Shown here: positions 40,430-53,229 of the stretch, one piece after another
How positions within the stretch are numbered: the first letter of the stretch is position 1
Layout of the letters: the number at the start of each line of letters is the position of its first letter
Program-made: the position numbers and the translations under genes
Notes under the pieces: generated by a model
What the model saw: the letters and a program-made list of their open reading frames with translations, nothing else
What the model was told of the DNA's origin: nothing
Databases searched by the model: none
Assembly: GCF_905475345.1 (NCBI RefSeq)
Contig: NC_066587.1
Location: 18,491,558 to 18,555,557 of the forward strand
From: Vespula vulgaris
Lineage: Eukaryota; Arthropoda; Insecta; Hymenoptera; Vespidae
Direction: 5' to 3'
Length of the DNA stretch: 64,000 nucleotides

Positions 40430-40501
40430 CCAGGCATTGGACAGGTTGGTAATGCCCTACACGTTGTCAGTCCAGCAGAAGGTGGAGGTACTATAGTATA
40501 G
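40430..40501 (+). CDS. WDR20 alternative terminal exon
   Basis: A donor inside the main last exon (CACATG|GTAGGT, exon end 38,226) can join to an acceptor TTATTCCAG at 40,429 in phase 0. This replaces the C-terminus after WARPGHM by PGIGQVGNALHVVSPAEGGG plus TIV and stops at TAG 40,501. The product would be 638 residues. Both splice signals are good and the 23-residue peptide looks protein-like, while the alternative end on 38,227-38,322 is His/Asn-rich. This suggests two isoforms with different extreme C-termini. Confidence 0.65.
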   Translation, partial: PGIGQVGNALHVVSPAEGGGTIV

Positions 40502-43129
40502 CCACAGTCTGATACAAATGTAGTATCAAATCATCATGACGAATACGTCCCATCGTCTTATACATTGCAATTTCCAGAATTACAACCACACACTCATTAT
40601 CGTCATTTGTATTACGTGTGGCCAAGTGAAAATTATTCTAGTATAGTTCAATGATCATAGAGAAAATCGTTATACGGCTTGATGCACCTCCTCTTCATTT
40701 AGTATGCTAAAAGTCGTGCATTATTTCTCATTTTCTTTATCTCCTTTACTCGTAAGACAAATGATTAACATCAAATTTATATTGATAAAAACCTTTATAA
40801 GAACATATTAATTGGAAAATGGAAGAATCAAACTGTGTATACATGTATATATGTATGCATATTTCGTGTCTTATACTGCAGACTTATACCGTTGTGTCAT
40901 TCCACCAATAGAAGTTTATTTATCTATAAGAGTTTCTATCGAGAGAACTCTTTCAATAAGAAGAAAGTTCCGTGTCTGTGAGAACGTTTGTACTTTTACC
41001 GTTCATTGAAGATATACTGCAGTACAGTTTGAAAATATATATTTAAGAAGAATAAAAAAGAATCGAATAGAAAGTTATTGTAATCAGTCAGAATAATGTG
41101 TAAATAAGACGAAACTGAAAAACTACATTGAAATAGAATATCTTGATTTAGGTATCTTCTTTGTCAAACATCGGCATACATTCTTTTCCTATACATTGAC
41201 ATAAACGAGTACAAGATATAATATTGTACATTGAACTTGAATCTAATGCCTGCATTAACTCAATGTTTTTCTTTGAAATTAGTTTATCGACAAAGTAAAC
41301 GAATAAAATGTAATAACTTCGACAAATTTGGATAATCAAGAAAATTTTTGAGAAGGCTCCTTCCGTTTCAAGTTCTATAAGGAATATGCCTACTGCATAG
41401 CAACGTGCATACATGTACAGTTAATAAAAAAAGATTATACATGAAAAATAATTTTGTACCTGAGAGCTATAAGATATACATACATAGATTGCATATAATA
41501 CGATCATTCCAAAAACAAACGTTGTTGAGAATTACGCGTTATAGAAACAACATAATGAAGTTTATTTCATCTATGGCCTTAATATTACATGCCAGGTAAT
41601 ACTTTTATGCAAAATTAATTAGATCAATAGAGCGTCAATGTTTATTGCAGTGATATTATACCGAATAAACATTTTTCTTTGCTTTCCTATTATCATTAAC
41701 GATTTGATATTAAGATAATAATTTAATACGTTTATACTCTGTCATAACGCGTATTGCAAGTGCATCGAATTGTTACATAACGTCATTCATTTTTCAAACA
41801 TATTATTTTATGTTGAGCTCGCATCCGTTGTCGTTTAAACTCCTATGTAGCATTATTACTGAAAGATTTATTGGAAATACAAAGTATATATGGATTATTT
41901 AAAAAAAGCTACTACGACACAATATTACTGTTTTATTTTTCATAACTCGGGGATAGCTTTTATAAGTGCTACCATATAGTTCTCAGGTGCAGAAGTGTAC
42001 CAAGATGAGAAGAAAAATTCTGAATGCTAGAGACCGATAGGTGTATGGAAAATTTCAAGAATAAACAGTATTTCGAACTGAACGTTCTATAGAGCGAATG
42101 TTATATTTATTAATTTAAATAATAATAATAATAATAATAATGTTTAATAAGTAATATAATAAATAATAATATTAATAATTAATATTAATAATAATTAATA
42201 ATTACAAACAAACAAAAAATATTTATAGTAACATATAGCGATTATCCGCATTGTTAACAATGATTCCTTTTTATAGCTTGAACATGACGACATATAAAAC
42301 AATATGTCGACTTTTATCAAGAGTGGGAGGCATTTTTTCTAGCGTATTTACATTTAAGAAAGAAAGAGAGGAAATATCGTTAATAATTGCTGAAAAAAAA
42401 TGTGTTATAATACTTTTTTTTTTTTTTTCGTTTCCGATTAAAATAGTACCTAAACCAATAAGTATTTGCTATAACGCGTAAAGAAATGTTAAGCTTCGAT
42501 GTTTAACATTATTTATTTGCGAATTGACAAGAGATTTTAAATATTACTGGACCAAACAAGTTTCATAATTGCTTTCAGGGACGTGGAACACACACAGAGG
42601 ATTCAAATGTGTATCTCGCATATATGAACGATTACGCGTTATGCATATTGCATTCCATATCGCAAAAGGAGAGAGAAAGAGAGAGAGAAAGAATGATTTT
42701 TTATTCAACTACATGCAATAATTTATATTGTTTCTCAAATTCTAATTCAAAAAAAAATATGGTTTATACTTTCACGTATGTGTATATGAATTATTCAAGA
42801 ATTTTTCCTTTTTTTTTTTCTTTTTTCCAAAAATATTCTACGTTTTTTACATGTATGTAGAAAATGCGTTTAAGCTTTATCTATAGTCATTTACAAATTA
42901 TTCAAAAAAAGGTCAATTTTTGTGCAATCCAGATATGTGTACATGCATAGAAATTCTCGATGCTGCGTGTGAATAGGAATGAATGAATGAGTGAGGAGAG
43001 ATTTACGAAGAGAAAGAAAACAAATACAAACATTTTTTATGGAACAAAATATAATTTTATCTACGGGGTATATATTCAAAACCTAATAGATTTGAATATC
43101 TTTTCTTCCATATTTTACATTCATATGAT

Positions 43130-43135
<6 letters not shown>

Positions 43136-43174
<39 letters not shown>
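43136..43174. repeat. (AT)n microsatellite
   Basis: About 38 bases of AT repeat. Confidence 0.93.
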
Positions 43175-43177
<3 letters not shown>

Positions 43178-43639
43178 ATTAGATCTAAACTTTGCGAAGA
43201 AAATAAATTAGTATTCTTCTCGTTATAGTTTTCGTTTTTTTTTTCTAACGCTAGACGATTGCTCTTGAAATAGAAGAATGTATATGTGTGCCTGCTGTAT
43301 GTACGTGCATATGTGTACGTATGTGTACGCACGATAAGCGTACGAGAAAAAACGAATAAGAGGTATACGAATTACCTACAAAAAAAGGGGTGGGGGGAGT
43401 TAAAAAGAAACATGCGAGATAAGGGGAAAAAAGAGAAAAGAAACAATAATTATACCAAAATGACAAAGAGAGATAAACGATTTAAAAAGTATTGTGTCGC
43501 GCGCAGACCAAACCAAAACATTAAACTTAAGAGTGCAATCGATTAGCAATGACTGAAGAGGACTAACCTGAAATGAGATTTATATGGGGAGATATTAGAC
43601 TGTATTTGATTTAGAAAGAAAATTGCGATATATCTATTT

Positions 43640-43644
43640 ATATA

Positions 43645-43682
<38 letters not shown>
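43640..43682. repeat. (AT)n microsatellite
   Basis: About 40 bases of AT repeat, interrupted once by a G. Confidence 0.9.
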
Positions 43683-43684
<2 letters not shown>

Positions 43685-43837
43685 GTTCCTACTTTAATAA
43701 AAATTATAGGGCTTTATCGATATATATGTTTTTTTTTTCAATCGATTTTTTCAATCGATTTAAATATGATTTTTTCAACAATATATTAAAATCATCCGTG
43801 TGATTTTAAAATAATAAATTTCAACGCAAAATCCATA

Positions 43838-43839
43838 CG

Positions 43840-43886
<47 letters not shown>

Positions 43887-43900
43887 TGTATGTATATATG
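43838..43900. repeat. (AT)n-(GTAT)n microsatellite
   Basis: An AT run grades into about eight GTAT tetranucleotide units. Confidence 0.92.
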
Positions 43901-43989
43901 ATATATATAAATATACAAGGTGTCTGCAATGAAATGTCCTGACATTTTTTGTTTTTTATAATGAAATTTGGACGTTTCATTAGAGATAT

Positions 43990-43992
<3 letters not shown>

Positions 43993-44058
<66 letters not shown>
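43993..44058. repeat. (AT)n microsatellite, longest in window
   Basis: About 65 bases of pure AT, the longest uninterrupted dinucleotide tract in the window. Confidence 0.95.
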
Positions 44059-44060
<2 letters not shown>

Positions 44061-45045
44061 ATATTGTTATACATACAAACGAACATATACATTAATCAGT
44101 TTAATTATTTTACTTTTTATTTTTCAAAGACTAATGATCGATCAAGATACATTTATTTAAAATTTTCTTTTTTGTTTTTTTAATAAATATCTTTATACGC
44201 TTTTCTTTGTAATTAAAATATCTTTGACAAATAGATGCGCAATATTTTATGATAATTTTTATATATATGTACCTAGATGACCAGAATTAATTTGAAATTA
44301 TTATTCGAATATATTCTACTCCCTGACAACACGAAAGGAAATGAAAAAGAGAAAGAAAAATAATAAATAAAACTAAAACAAAATGCGCGGTTTTATGCTT
44401 CGAAAAATACACAATAGGAAAATTTCTCGATGCAATTATGAAGTTCCGATCAACAAATCTATAAGACACATCTGGCTGGTTACATTATCTATATATCGTA
44501 TTATTAATAAATGTGAATATTTGAATTTGGCCAATTTTTCTATGTCATTTTTTCACGCTAAAAAATTCGATACGATTAGATCGGGCATCAAATCTGTACT
44601 GTTTAGTACTTCTCTCAACGTGTTTCTCCTTGTTTATAAAAGTGTACATTCTTTGTAAGTATAAATGAAAAACATTTCATTGTTATCATAGAAAGCCTTA
44701 TCTTTTACCTTATTGCTTTTTTTCCTACTATCTCTTTCCTCTTTCCTTTCAGGAGAAATGAAGAAAATATATATATTATACCTATATGTAGTATACGAAA
44801 TATACATTTACATGTACACATACGCATACTCAACTCATATACGCATACACATACGCATATTCATGCATTTCGTAGCTGTCTTAAAACAACTTTCGAGAAC
44901 TTCATTGAGTATTTTTTTTGTTTCACATAGTAAACAAAATGTCAAGAAAAATGTCACGTAGTATTATTTTGCGGTATAAAAAAATTGATTAGTCGCTTAT
45001 TAAAAGCCGACTATATATAACAAAGAAAACCGATGGGCAATAAGG

Positions 45046-47391
45046 ATGAGAAAACTGCAAATAATCCGATTCGAAAACGATCTCTTTCAAATAGCAAATT
45101 TACAAATAGGAAATAATATTATTGGTCGTAATGGTATTACAGGAGTGAGTACACGAATTTATGTTGTTTTCATTTCTTCTATTATAATATTTTGATAATA
45201 TTTTTTATTGCGTCGATTTTTCTTTCATCTTTTTTTCTCTCTCTTTTTTTTTTTACAATTTTTCAAATAGTTCTATTATCGTAATTTCTTATCGCATCAA
45301 ATTATTTTTTATTTTTATTTATAATTACTTTTTATCGAGTTGCTTACAAAACTGGTGATTTTGTTGTGTACGTGTACGCATGATGAGAGAAAAGTGGAAA
45401 TGCATTATTATAGTAAGTGTATCGTGATATAGTCAAAATTAGTTTCACTAAATTTCGATGGTGGCAGCACTTGACCAATTTACGTCACGCGTTGTGTTCA
45501 TACGCATTAATCTACGCTGTACGGACCATACAATTTTGTGTATTCCTGAATTCTTTTTTATTATCTGTTTATTTTTATATATTTTTTCTTTTCTTTTTAT
45601 TTTTATTTTAGACGTTATACATGCGTGTGTTGTATATAAATTCACTTGTATGAAGAGGTTGGAATAGTGTTTGATATCTATAAACACTGCTTGTAATAGG
45701 TTAGGTTTATATTATTTATTAAAATACTATTAATATGTACATATATTTTTTAGTATAGTATATTTATAGTTTTCTATTGTTTTATGATTATAGTCAAATA
45801 ATGGACAGACCATTAAACATGCTGTAACAATCAATTTATCTCCAAGTGGTGATATGACCTTGACACCGGTAAGATTCAATTACGTAGATATTACCAAAAT
45901 TTCAAATATTTACCAAAATATACTCGTAATATATTTCAAATACACTTAACGAATATACTTTCACAAGTAAATTGATAAAAAAAGTATGATATATTTAATT
46001 TTTATTATTTACTGTTACAAGATATATAATAATATTAATAATAATAAGGATTTCTTAGAAAATTGTTATTAGTATCAGGTCTCACCTTGTTATATAAAAT
46101 CTACTGGATCGTCTCGATGGCATCTTCTTAAATTAGGTACAGCTGTTCCTATTAAGCCAGGAGATATTTGTTCCTTGTTATCAGATAAATGTTGGTTTAA
46201 AATTATAACAATGTCTGAAACGGTGGAAAAACATAATCATCTACTAAAAAGAAAGGTTATTACCTCTTGATTGTTTCTTTGATTTGCTTATACTATCAAA
46301 TTTCATAGATATTGTAAGTGGTTAAATTAGATAAAATATACACAGATATATATTACTTATGGCATAGTGTACAGACGACATACCATTCGAACCAATGGAT
46401 AAAAAGATATGTTTCGACACATCTCCAAAGTCTATAGCTTCGCATGGCGATGGTTGTAACGAATCTCAAGATAATAAAGATTCTAAACCTATAGCAGTAG
46501 AGATGCCTATCTTAAGCAAAGAGAGCAGTATCATTGTGTCTACATTTTCCAAGGATATGGATGCTAGGTTCCTTTTTTTTTATAAATATTTGTAAAGAAA
46601 GCAAAAGTTTAATTATAGAAGGCAATATAGTTTTATTAATGTTCCCTTTGAATGATAGTTCGCCAGAGAATAATCAAACTATTCTCGATTCAATATCGAT
46701 GGCAGAGAATCCAGATTTACCTAAAGAATCTACACTTGTTAAAGAAAATTCAAATATTCAGGAAGAGGAGTCAAAGAAAGTTGAAGCAAATGTTAAACAG
46801 GATCATGTTATGCATTCTAGTGATTGCGGTGACTCACATACTTTAATACAACAGGATGTGCATTCTTCACCAACATTCGAACAAAACAAAGCAAGTGTAT
46901 CAGGTGCTGAGCAAGTAGAAACAAAAAGAAATAAATGTATTTATAAGGATAAATGTTATAGGTACATAGATTTTGTCGATATCATTATATTTTTTATAAA
47001 AAATTTTTGTTGTTTTATTATATATCTAAATTCTATTTTTAGAAAGAATCCACATCACAAAGTTCAGTTCAGTCATCCAGGTGATCCCGATTTCGAAGAA
47101 GTCGATGAACGGCCCGAGTGTCCTTATGGTATACATTGCTATCGCAAAAATCTACGACACAAAGCTCAATTTAAGCATTCCACTATGCGAAAACGTCGAG
47201 CGCCAACCCCTGTACGATCACCAAGATGTGACAATGAATCTGTGATAGAAGTATCTTCAGGAGATGAATCTGTTGATGAATCTGAATATGAACCATCTGA
47301 GTACACTTCAGAAACCAACAGTGATGTAGAAGATGTAGAAAGTATAGAAAGTGATTGGAATGAAAGTGATATTGAAGATTCTAAATCTTGA
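45046..47391 (+). CDS. APLF: Aprataxin and PNK-like factor (APLF)
   Basis: Exons 45046-45144, 45794-45868, 46079-46255, 46368-46567, 46659-46961 and 47043-47391 keep frame and give 400 residues (human 511). The first ~90 residues form an FHA domain with the GNNIIGRNG phosphothreonine-binding loop. Two tandem PBZ zinc fingers follow: Cys277-Cys283-His290-His296 and Cys311-Cys317-His324-His330, each C-x5-C-x6-H-x5-H. These bind poly(ADP-ribose). A very acidic tail of about 50 residues corresponds to the histone-chaperone region of APLF. The protein links PARP signalling and XRCC1/XRCC4 to non-homologous end joining in the nucleus (family knowledge). The donor at 46,255 (AAAG|GTTATT) is weak, but frame and homology require it. 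The gene is tail-to-tail with TSNAX, 402 bases apart. Confidence 0.93.
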
Positions 47392-47793
47392 ACTGATTAA
47401 GATAATAAAGGAAATGGTGAAACGTTGACTACATATAGTGTACAGACAAATTATTTATTTATGTAATAACTACTATATATTAATTCAGTTTGAAAGAATA
47501 TTACGTACGTCAAATTTATCAGTGATATTATAATCATTTCAATCTAGAAATTTGGTATATGATATGACATTAAACTGTCATTATTTAGATCTATGAAGAA
47601 CAACAGAAATACCTTTATTTGGTGAATCGTTTTTATTTGTTTAAATTTAAAAAATTAATATTGTCACTTACCATCGAAATAATGTTTATTTTATGTAAAT
47701 ATAGATATAAAATATTACACAGTTATAATTGTTATTATTATTTAAATACGTGTGTAGTTATTTATAATTATATTACTTTTTTGTTAGTTTTCA

Positions 47794-48883
47794 TTAGACC
47801 TGATATCCTTCGTCTTCGTCACCCATGTAATCCTCTGCAGCTATAATGGCAACATCCGCCAACATATGTTTAGGTATTTCAGATCCTCTTACTTTTATTG
47901 TATAGCATACGTTTTCCATTTTAGTTAAACTTTGTTTTAACGTATATAGTTTTTTACCCATATCTTTATTGAAAGTACTTGTACATCCTAGAAATCCCTT
48001 GTGCATATTTCTAACAAAATTACAAGTTTGATAACAACTAGCTATATCTCCTGTTGCTAAATTATTAATGCACTTTCGCATAAGTTCTCCAGTTAAATCT
48101 GCTATACCCATAATGTATTCGTTCGGAGTGATTACTATTTTTGTTATTTTTGTTGGTGATTCACAATTCTGCAAAGCGGATGTAGATTTATCTGAATCTG
48201 GATAAATCAATGACTTTTCTAACTCAATCCAGTCTTGCATAGAACCAGATTGTAAATATTGAAAGAATGTAACTGCTTCTATGTATTCTTCAAGTCCAAC
48301 TCTATATGCTTTAAGATATTGATAAATATCTTGACCATCTAACTCGTATGCAATATTTTTAAAGAGGGTTTTCCCCATATTATCAAGTCTTAGCTTAGCT
48401 TCTCCCAATACAGATTCTCGTTTACTTTCTTTGTCAAGGGTATGTAAAAGGAATATTATTCTCTTACTCTCTATTGTAATATCTCGACTAAGTTTAACAA
48501 GTTTTTCAAATTTATCATGTTTTGTATCTAGTTCATTGGAATATAATCGAAACTGTTGTATGACCAAATTATTCTCATCTATACTTTCCAAAATTTCTCT
48601 TCCTTTATCTCCGACATTGATTTTGTTTTTATTACAGTGATATCCACGAGTTCTCCTACCCGCTACGTAGAATCATATAAAAACAATTATTTGATGAGTA
48701 TACTATATACAAAGATATTTTCTTTAAGTAATATAACATAAACTGTCTTTATAAAATTGACTAAAAAAAGAAAAAAAAAAAATTCTACTTTATAAAAATT
48801 AACTTTACGTTTACATCGTAAAGAGGTTAAAGAGGTTATGTATATACTCATATTTTTATCATACCTTTTCCTTGAGACATCAT
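47794..48883 (-). CDS. TSNAX: Translin-associated factor X (Trax)
   Basis: Two coding exons, 48883-48865 and 48662-47794, give 295 residues (human 290). The start has two adjacent Met codons (MMSQGK), and either could be used. Trax pairs with translin to form C3PO, the endoribonuclease that removes the nicked passenger strand during RISC activation and trims tRNA fragments. Catalytic acidic residues of the Trax active site are visible: Glu132 and Glu135 in GLEEYIEAVTFF, and Asp195 and Glu199 in ADLTGELMRK. The protein should therefore be active. The helical translin fold begins near DKFEKLVKLSRDITIESKR. The C-terminus ends MGDEDEGYQV, an acidic tail as expected. It is head-to-head with NC2alpha, 861 bases between start codons. 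Confidence 0.95.
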
Positions 48884-49744
48884 AAATATTTCAAATTTTC
48901 TATTGCGATAAATTCAAGAATAAATCATAAAAAGTAATGAATCGTGCCGCCAAATTTTATCTTACTAATAAAACATCAATGTTAGCTGATCACAGTTTAT
49001 AATATACACATCTTTAATAATGTAATTAATTCTTCGCTATGAGATTAACTAGGATTGATTAAACAAAAAATTCGATTAAATGTTTGAATTTCTTAAAATT
49101 TCAATATACACATATGATAGAATTAATAAACAAATTAATGATTTTTAAATATGCGTAAATACATATGAGCACATACAAGCAGTAACTGTGCCATTGGCGC
49201 GACTTGTATAGCCAATTAGAACGAACCAAGAACAAGTTTGTCAAATATTTATTTTGATAATTAAAATTATAGTTTTTTGACATTTATATGAATTATCATT
49301 AATGTACTTTACACAAAAATGATTATCAGTTCATTTATTTATTAAATTAATACCGTTATTGATACTATACAAAAGCGACTAGATCAAAATTTGAAAAATT
49401 TGATAATAGAAATAATTGAATTAAATTTAAAAATTATTGAAACAGAAAAACTTTTCTTCGGGAAGAAAATTATTGCATGATACTTACAAAATTTCGATAT
49501 AAAAAACATTTATTAAGAATGAACAATTTTTGAACACATTATATTATATAAATATAATATCGATGGAAGAAACGGTAATATTACGAGCACGAATTGTTTT
49601 ATAAGTTATCGAAAATAGAGATGCTTATCAAGGTTTGGAACGCGTCGATTGGTGCAAGCAATATATAAACGATTATTTTCATCAATTGTGTATTTCCTTT
49701 TGGTTTTGTGAAAAATCGTCAAATAAATAACATTCTCAGTTATA
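48884..49744. promoter_or_regulatory. Shared divergent promoter interval TSNAX / NC2alpha
   Basis: The 861 bases between the two divergent start codons must contain the 5'UTRs and promoters of both genes. The interval is AT-rich, with no clear TATA or CpG island. No specific factor site is claimed. Confidence 0.45.
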
Positions 49745-50968
49745 ATGCCAAGTAAAAAGAAAAAATATAATGCACGTTTCCCAGCGGTAAGTATAAAATC
49801 TTTTTATATTGTGGTATTGTTTGACAATAAAGTATAAAAACAATAGAAGAATTATTTTTTACTTAAAACACACATTTAAGAGTTATATTACGGATTAAAA
49901 TAACACGAATGTTTAGATGATATAAGTTAATGTTTGAAACGAAGATTAATGTTTAATTTATTTATCCATCGAGTATAATTTTACATGCTATCTTGCAAAA
50001 TTGTACAGATAACTTAACCTAAAAAATGCATCTCAGGGTCGTATTAAAAAAATTATGCAGACCGACGAAGAAGTAGGAAAAGTTGCTCAAGCAGTACCAA
50101 TTATAATCTATATCCTTTTTCATATATAATATTATTATAATATGTTTTAATGATATTAGCGATTTAATTTTTTTTTATGAATATACATTTTTACAATTTT
50201 AACTTTCACCTTAACCATGTATATACCTAGAACATTAGAACTATTTGTACATTCGCTACTTACAAAAACTATGCAAATTACAAGTGCCAAGAATGCTAAG
50301 ACCTTAAGTCCATCCCATATGTAAGTAAGTTAAATAATTATTAATATCGTATTAGATAAAATTATATATTTATTTTATTATATATTTTAACTAACTTGCA
50401 TCGTTATTTTATACTTTCTAGGAAACAATGTATTCTATCGGAAAGTCGGTTTGATTTTCTTAAAGATTTAGTGAAAGGTTTACCAGATGTAGTAGGACCT
50501 GACGAAGAAGTTCCTACACCACCTTTAACTCCTGCCCCAATAAATATAAATGTTTCTAATCCAATTACATGTCCATCTGCAGCGTGTTATTCAGATCAAG
50601 GGTATAATCTTTTATAATAATATACTTTTTTTTTATTTCAATAATTTTTTAACAATATTCTTTTTTCTAGCTCTCAAAGCTTGGTATCAAATGATACAAA
50701 TGCAGAAAATAAAAACTGGAGAAATGATGGAAGAATAGCAAATTCAAATATCAGTGTTTCAAGCGAAATATCTAAAGTCAGTCAAGCTACACCTCAAGCT
50801 CCAGAGTTCCAAATTTCTGTACCTGCATCATTTCAGATTAATCAACCTAATTTTTATACAGAGGTCAATCCTATGAATTCAAGTAGCAATTCTGACACAA
50901 GTACAACAAATCATCCGATATCTAACTTTACTCATACTGCCAGTATCGATGAAGATTATGATACATAG
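49745..50968 (+). CDS. NC2alpha: NC2alpha / Dr1-associated corepressor (DRAP1)
   Basis: Exons 49745-49786, 50037-50109, 50227-50320, 50422-50601 and 50671-50968 give 228 residues (human DRAP1 205). The start MPSKKKKYNARFPAG is the invariant N-terminus of the family. Residues ~8-85 are an H2A-like histone fold: RIKKIMQTDEEVGKVAQAVP, then TLELFVHSLLTKTMQI, NAKTLSPSHMKQCI and FDFLKDLVKGLPD. NC2alpha pairs with NC2beta/Dr1, clamps TBP on promoter DNA and blocks TFIIA/TFIIB entry. It also favours DPE promoters in flies (family knowledge). The C-terminal half is Ser/Thr/Asn/Pro-rich and variable. Intron 2 is of the U12 AT-AC type; using it restores the expected residues IISRTLEL across the junction. 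Confidence 0.96.
50110..50226 (+). other. U12-type AT-AC intron in NC2alpha
   Basis: The 117-nt intron starts ATATCCTTTTT, the canonical U12 5' splice site, and ends ATAC. A branch-point match CCTTAAC (50,209-50,215) lies about 12 bases from the 3' end, the spacing typical of minor introns. No GT-AG alternative restores the highly conserved histone-fold frame, whereas this junction gives ATC T|CT AGA ACA, encoding I-S-R-T. Confidence 0.93.
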
Positions 50969-52211
50969 TTATTTTGTTTAGCAATTTACAGTATAAACTG
51001 TAATACTAACTTTAGTATATTTAAAAAATTTAAGTATACGTACGTAACACATGTCACATACATATTTTTAAATTGTTAATAATATGTTAAGTCCATCAAG
51101 TGATTGTGGTTTCTGATTGAAGTAGGGTTATACATTTTTATATTCAGCTCTAATTACATCTTGAGAATATTTTGAACATACTTGTTTACTCATCTTACTA
51201 TTTATTTAAATCTAAATATTTTTTAATATAATAATTTTTAAAAGATCTTTAAATCTCTTAAAAAATGCTGCACTTCATGAATTTGTTTGATTAATTCCTT
51301 TCTAAAATTCTTCGAAGTTTTTGTTTTGCCATTTTTTTTTTTTTTCAGTTAGTCATTTTAATATCGTATATTTACCAATTTCTTTAGTTTTTTTTTTGCT
51401 TCTATTATATTCACTTAAAAGGAATATTTTCATCTATCATAATTTTTTATTTCCCATTCAATATTGTAAAATCTTTGTCTGTTTTGAATGAAAGAACAGT
51501 AATAAATGTTTAGATATAATAGAAATAAGTCAATTGTCTCATCTATTTCTTTTTTGCAATTAAGATATTTTATAAAATTCCAATGTCATTAATTACCAAC
51601 ATATGCAATGTATTTCAATAGAGCTCTATTCATTAAATATAAAACATAAAATTGTTGGTCTGATTTTATTACGAATTAATTAATCTAGTTAATAAAAAAA
51701 ATTATTATCGAATTCTATTTTTTCTCAATTTTTATATAAATAATTTATAATTAACCATATACTATATCTATTATTCAATTCAATATTACAAAGCAATTTT
51801 ATATGATAATCATTGTATTATCCTTTTTTCATCGTTTCATTTTTTAGATTTTCTTTAATAAATATTTAGATTTATTTTCCTCGTTAATCCGTAAAATTCA
51901 TAATAAGTTCCACATTGTAAGAAATATCCATTTATAATGTTATTCGTTAACTGTGACCGTAGCAAAAGAGAGGGGAGAAAGAACAAGAGAGAGGGAGAGA
52001 GAAAATGAGAGAGAGAGAGAGAGAGGGACATAACATGTGCCAAAGATTGAATAAAGGTTAATATTGAAAATAACCTAAAATTAGTGTTCCTATAATCTGA
52101 CATTTTTATAAATAATACAAAAATACTTATCTGTTAAAAAAAGTTTAATATTTGATAAAATACATTTTAAATTATTTTTTAATTAAATGTATTATTTAAA
52201 TAATATTTAAC
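50969..52211. other. Intergenic NC2alpha-TIM29
   Basis: AT-rich 3'UTR and spacer between two same-strand genes. It includes a short GA-repeat patch near 51,985-52,025. No exon candidates were found. Confidence 0.6.
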
Positions 52212-52993
52212 ATGAATTTTCGAAGTTCTATTCAATTAGGTGAAAAAGTTAGATTAATTTTTAATCCATTCTACTTAAAAATTAATAAAGTTATTAGTAC
52301 AGTAAAGAATTATGGAATGCCCGAAAAATTTAAAGGAACTATATTAGAACGTTGGGGTAAGAATTTATAATGATTTTTAATCACTCTCTAAATCAATATG
52401 TTTCTTTATTTTAAATCATGAATTTATATTGCTGTTTACAGGAAATTATTGGAAAAATTTATATATAGATTATAAAGAAGTTACTATTGAGACTATAAAA
52501 GACTGTAAATCACACCCTATACGCACATCGATATATAGTACAGGTATGTTAATGTATATATTTTATATTGATCATATAATAAATATAACATTTGTTTCTT
52601 ATTTAAGTTTTAGGATCTACATATTATTTATATAAACATAACCCTGATGAAGATTCTTTTCGAGAACATTTATTAGAAAATGCTATTAAATTAATGCAAG
52701 TAGGTGAAACTATTCGTAATGAAATATCGGTACAACATGTAGAAATATTAGAAAAGTATTATAATGAAGGTATTATACGAAGACTTAGTATCGGTATATT
52801 ATCTATAATTTGGTTAGATAATTATGACAAAGAATGTTCTCTTTATAAAGCTGTCTGTCCTTATTTAAAACCACGCTATTTAAATTTTTATGAAAGAATA
52901 ATAGATATAGGATTTTTAGATAGATGGTGGATATTAGACAGAAAAATGATCGATTATGATATAAATACCAAAGAATTTGATGTTATATACTAA
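52212..52993 (+). CDS. TIM29: Mitochondrial import translocase subunit Tim29
   Basis: Exons 52212-52356, 52442-52543 and 52608-52993 give 210 residues (human TIMM29 260, mostly longer at the ends). In humans Tim29 is a subunit of the TIM22 complex of the inner membrane. It helps insert carrier proteins and contacts the TOM complex (family knowledge). Conserved blocks are visible: ERWGNYWKNLYIDYKEV, the short hydrophobic SIYSTVLGSTYYLYK that serves as its membrane segment, HNPDEDSFREHLL, WLDNYDKECSLYKAVCPYLK and GFLDRWWILDRKMIDYDIN. An Arg/Ser/Lys-containing N-terminus (MNFRSSIQLGEKVRLIF) is suitable for mitochondrial targeting. It is tail-to-tail with GBE, only about 236 bases apart. Confidence 0.94.
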
Positions 52994-53229
52994 TTAAATA
53001 TACTAGCTTTTACAGTAAATATAACTTTATTAATCAATTTTGATTTAAAAATTTCTCTTTTCTTATTTCTGTTTCCCATAAAATATAATATAAATTACAG
53101 AATATTATTTCATAGAATAATATTATATAATAAAAGATAATATTTTATAAAAATACAATTTTATGTTAACTACATCATTGAAATTTATAGGATTGTAATC
53201 CATGCAATATATTTTCTTCATACTTCATA

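Larger units (their letters stand above)
40502..45045. other. WDR20 3' region and intergenic DNA
   Basis: No further exon was found between the WDR20 alternative stop and the APLF start. The first part is presumably 3'UTR of the alternative WDR20 transcript. From about 43.1 kb the sequence is dominated by long AT and GTAT repeats. Open frames of 60-90 residues here have no protein-like composition. Confidence 0.55.
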
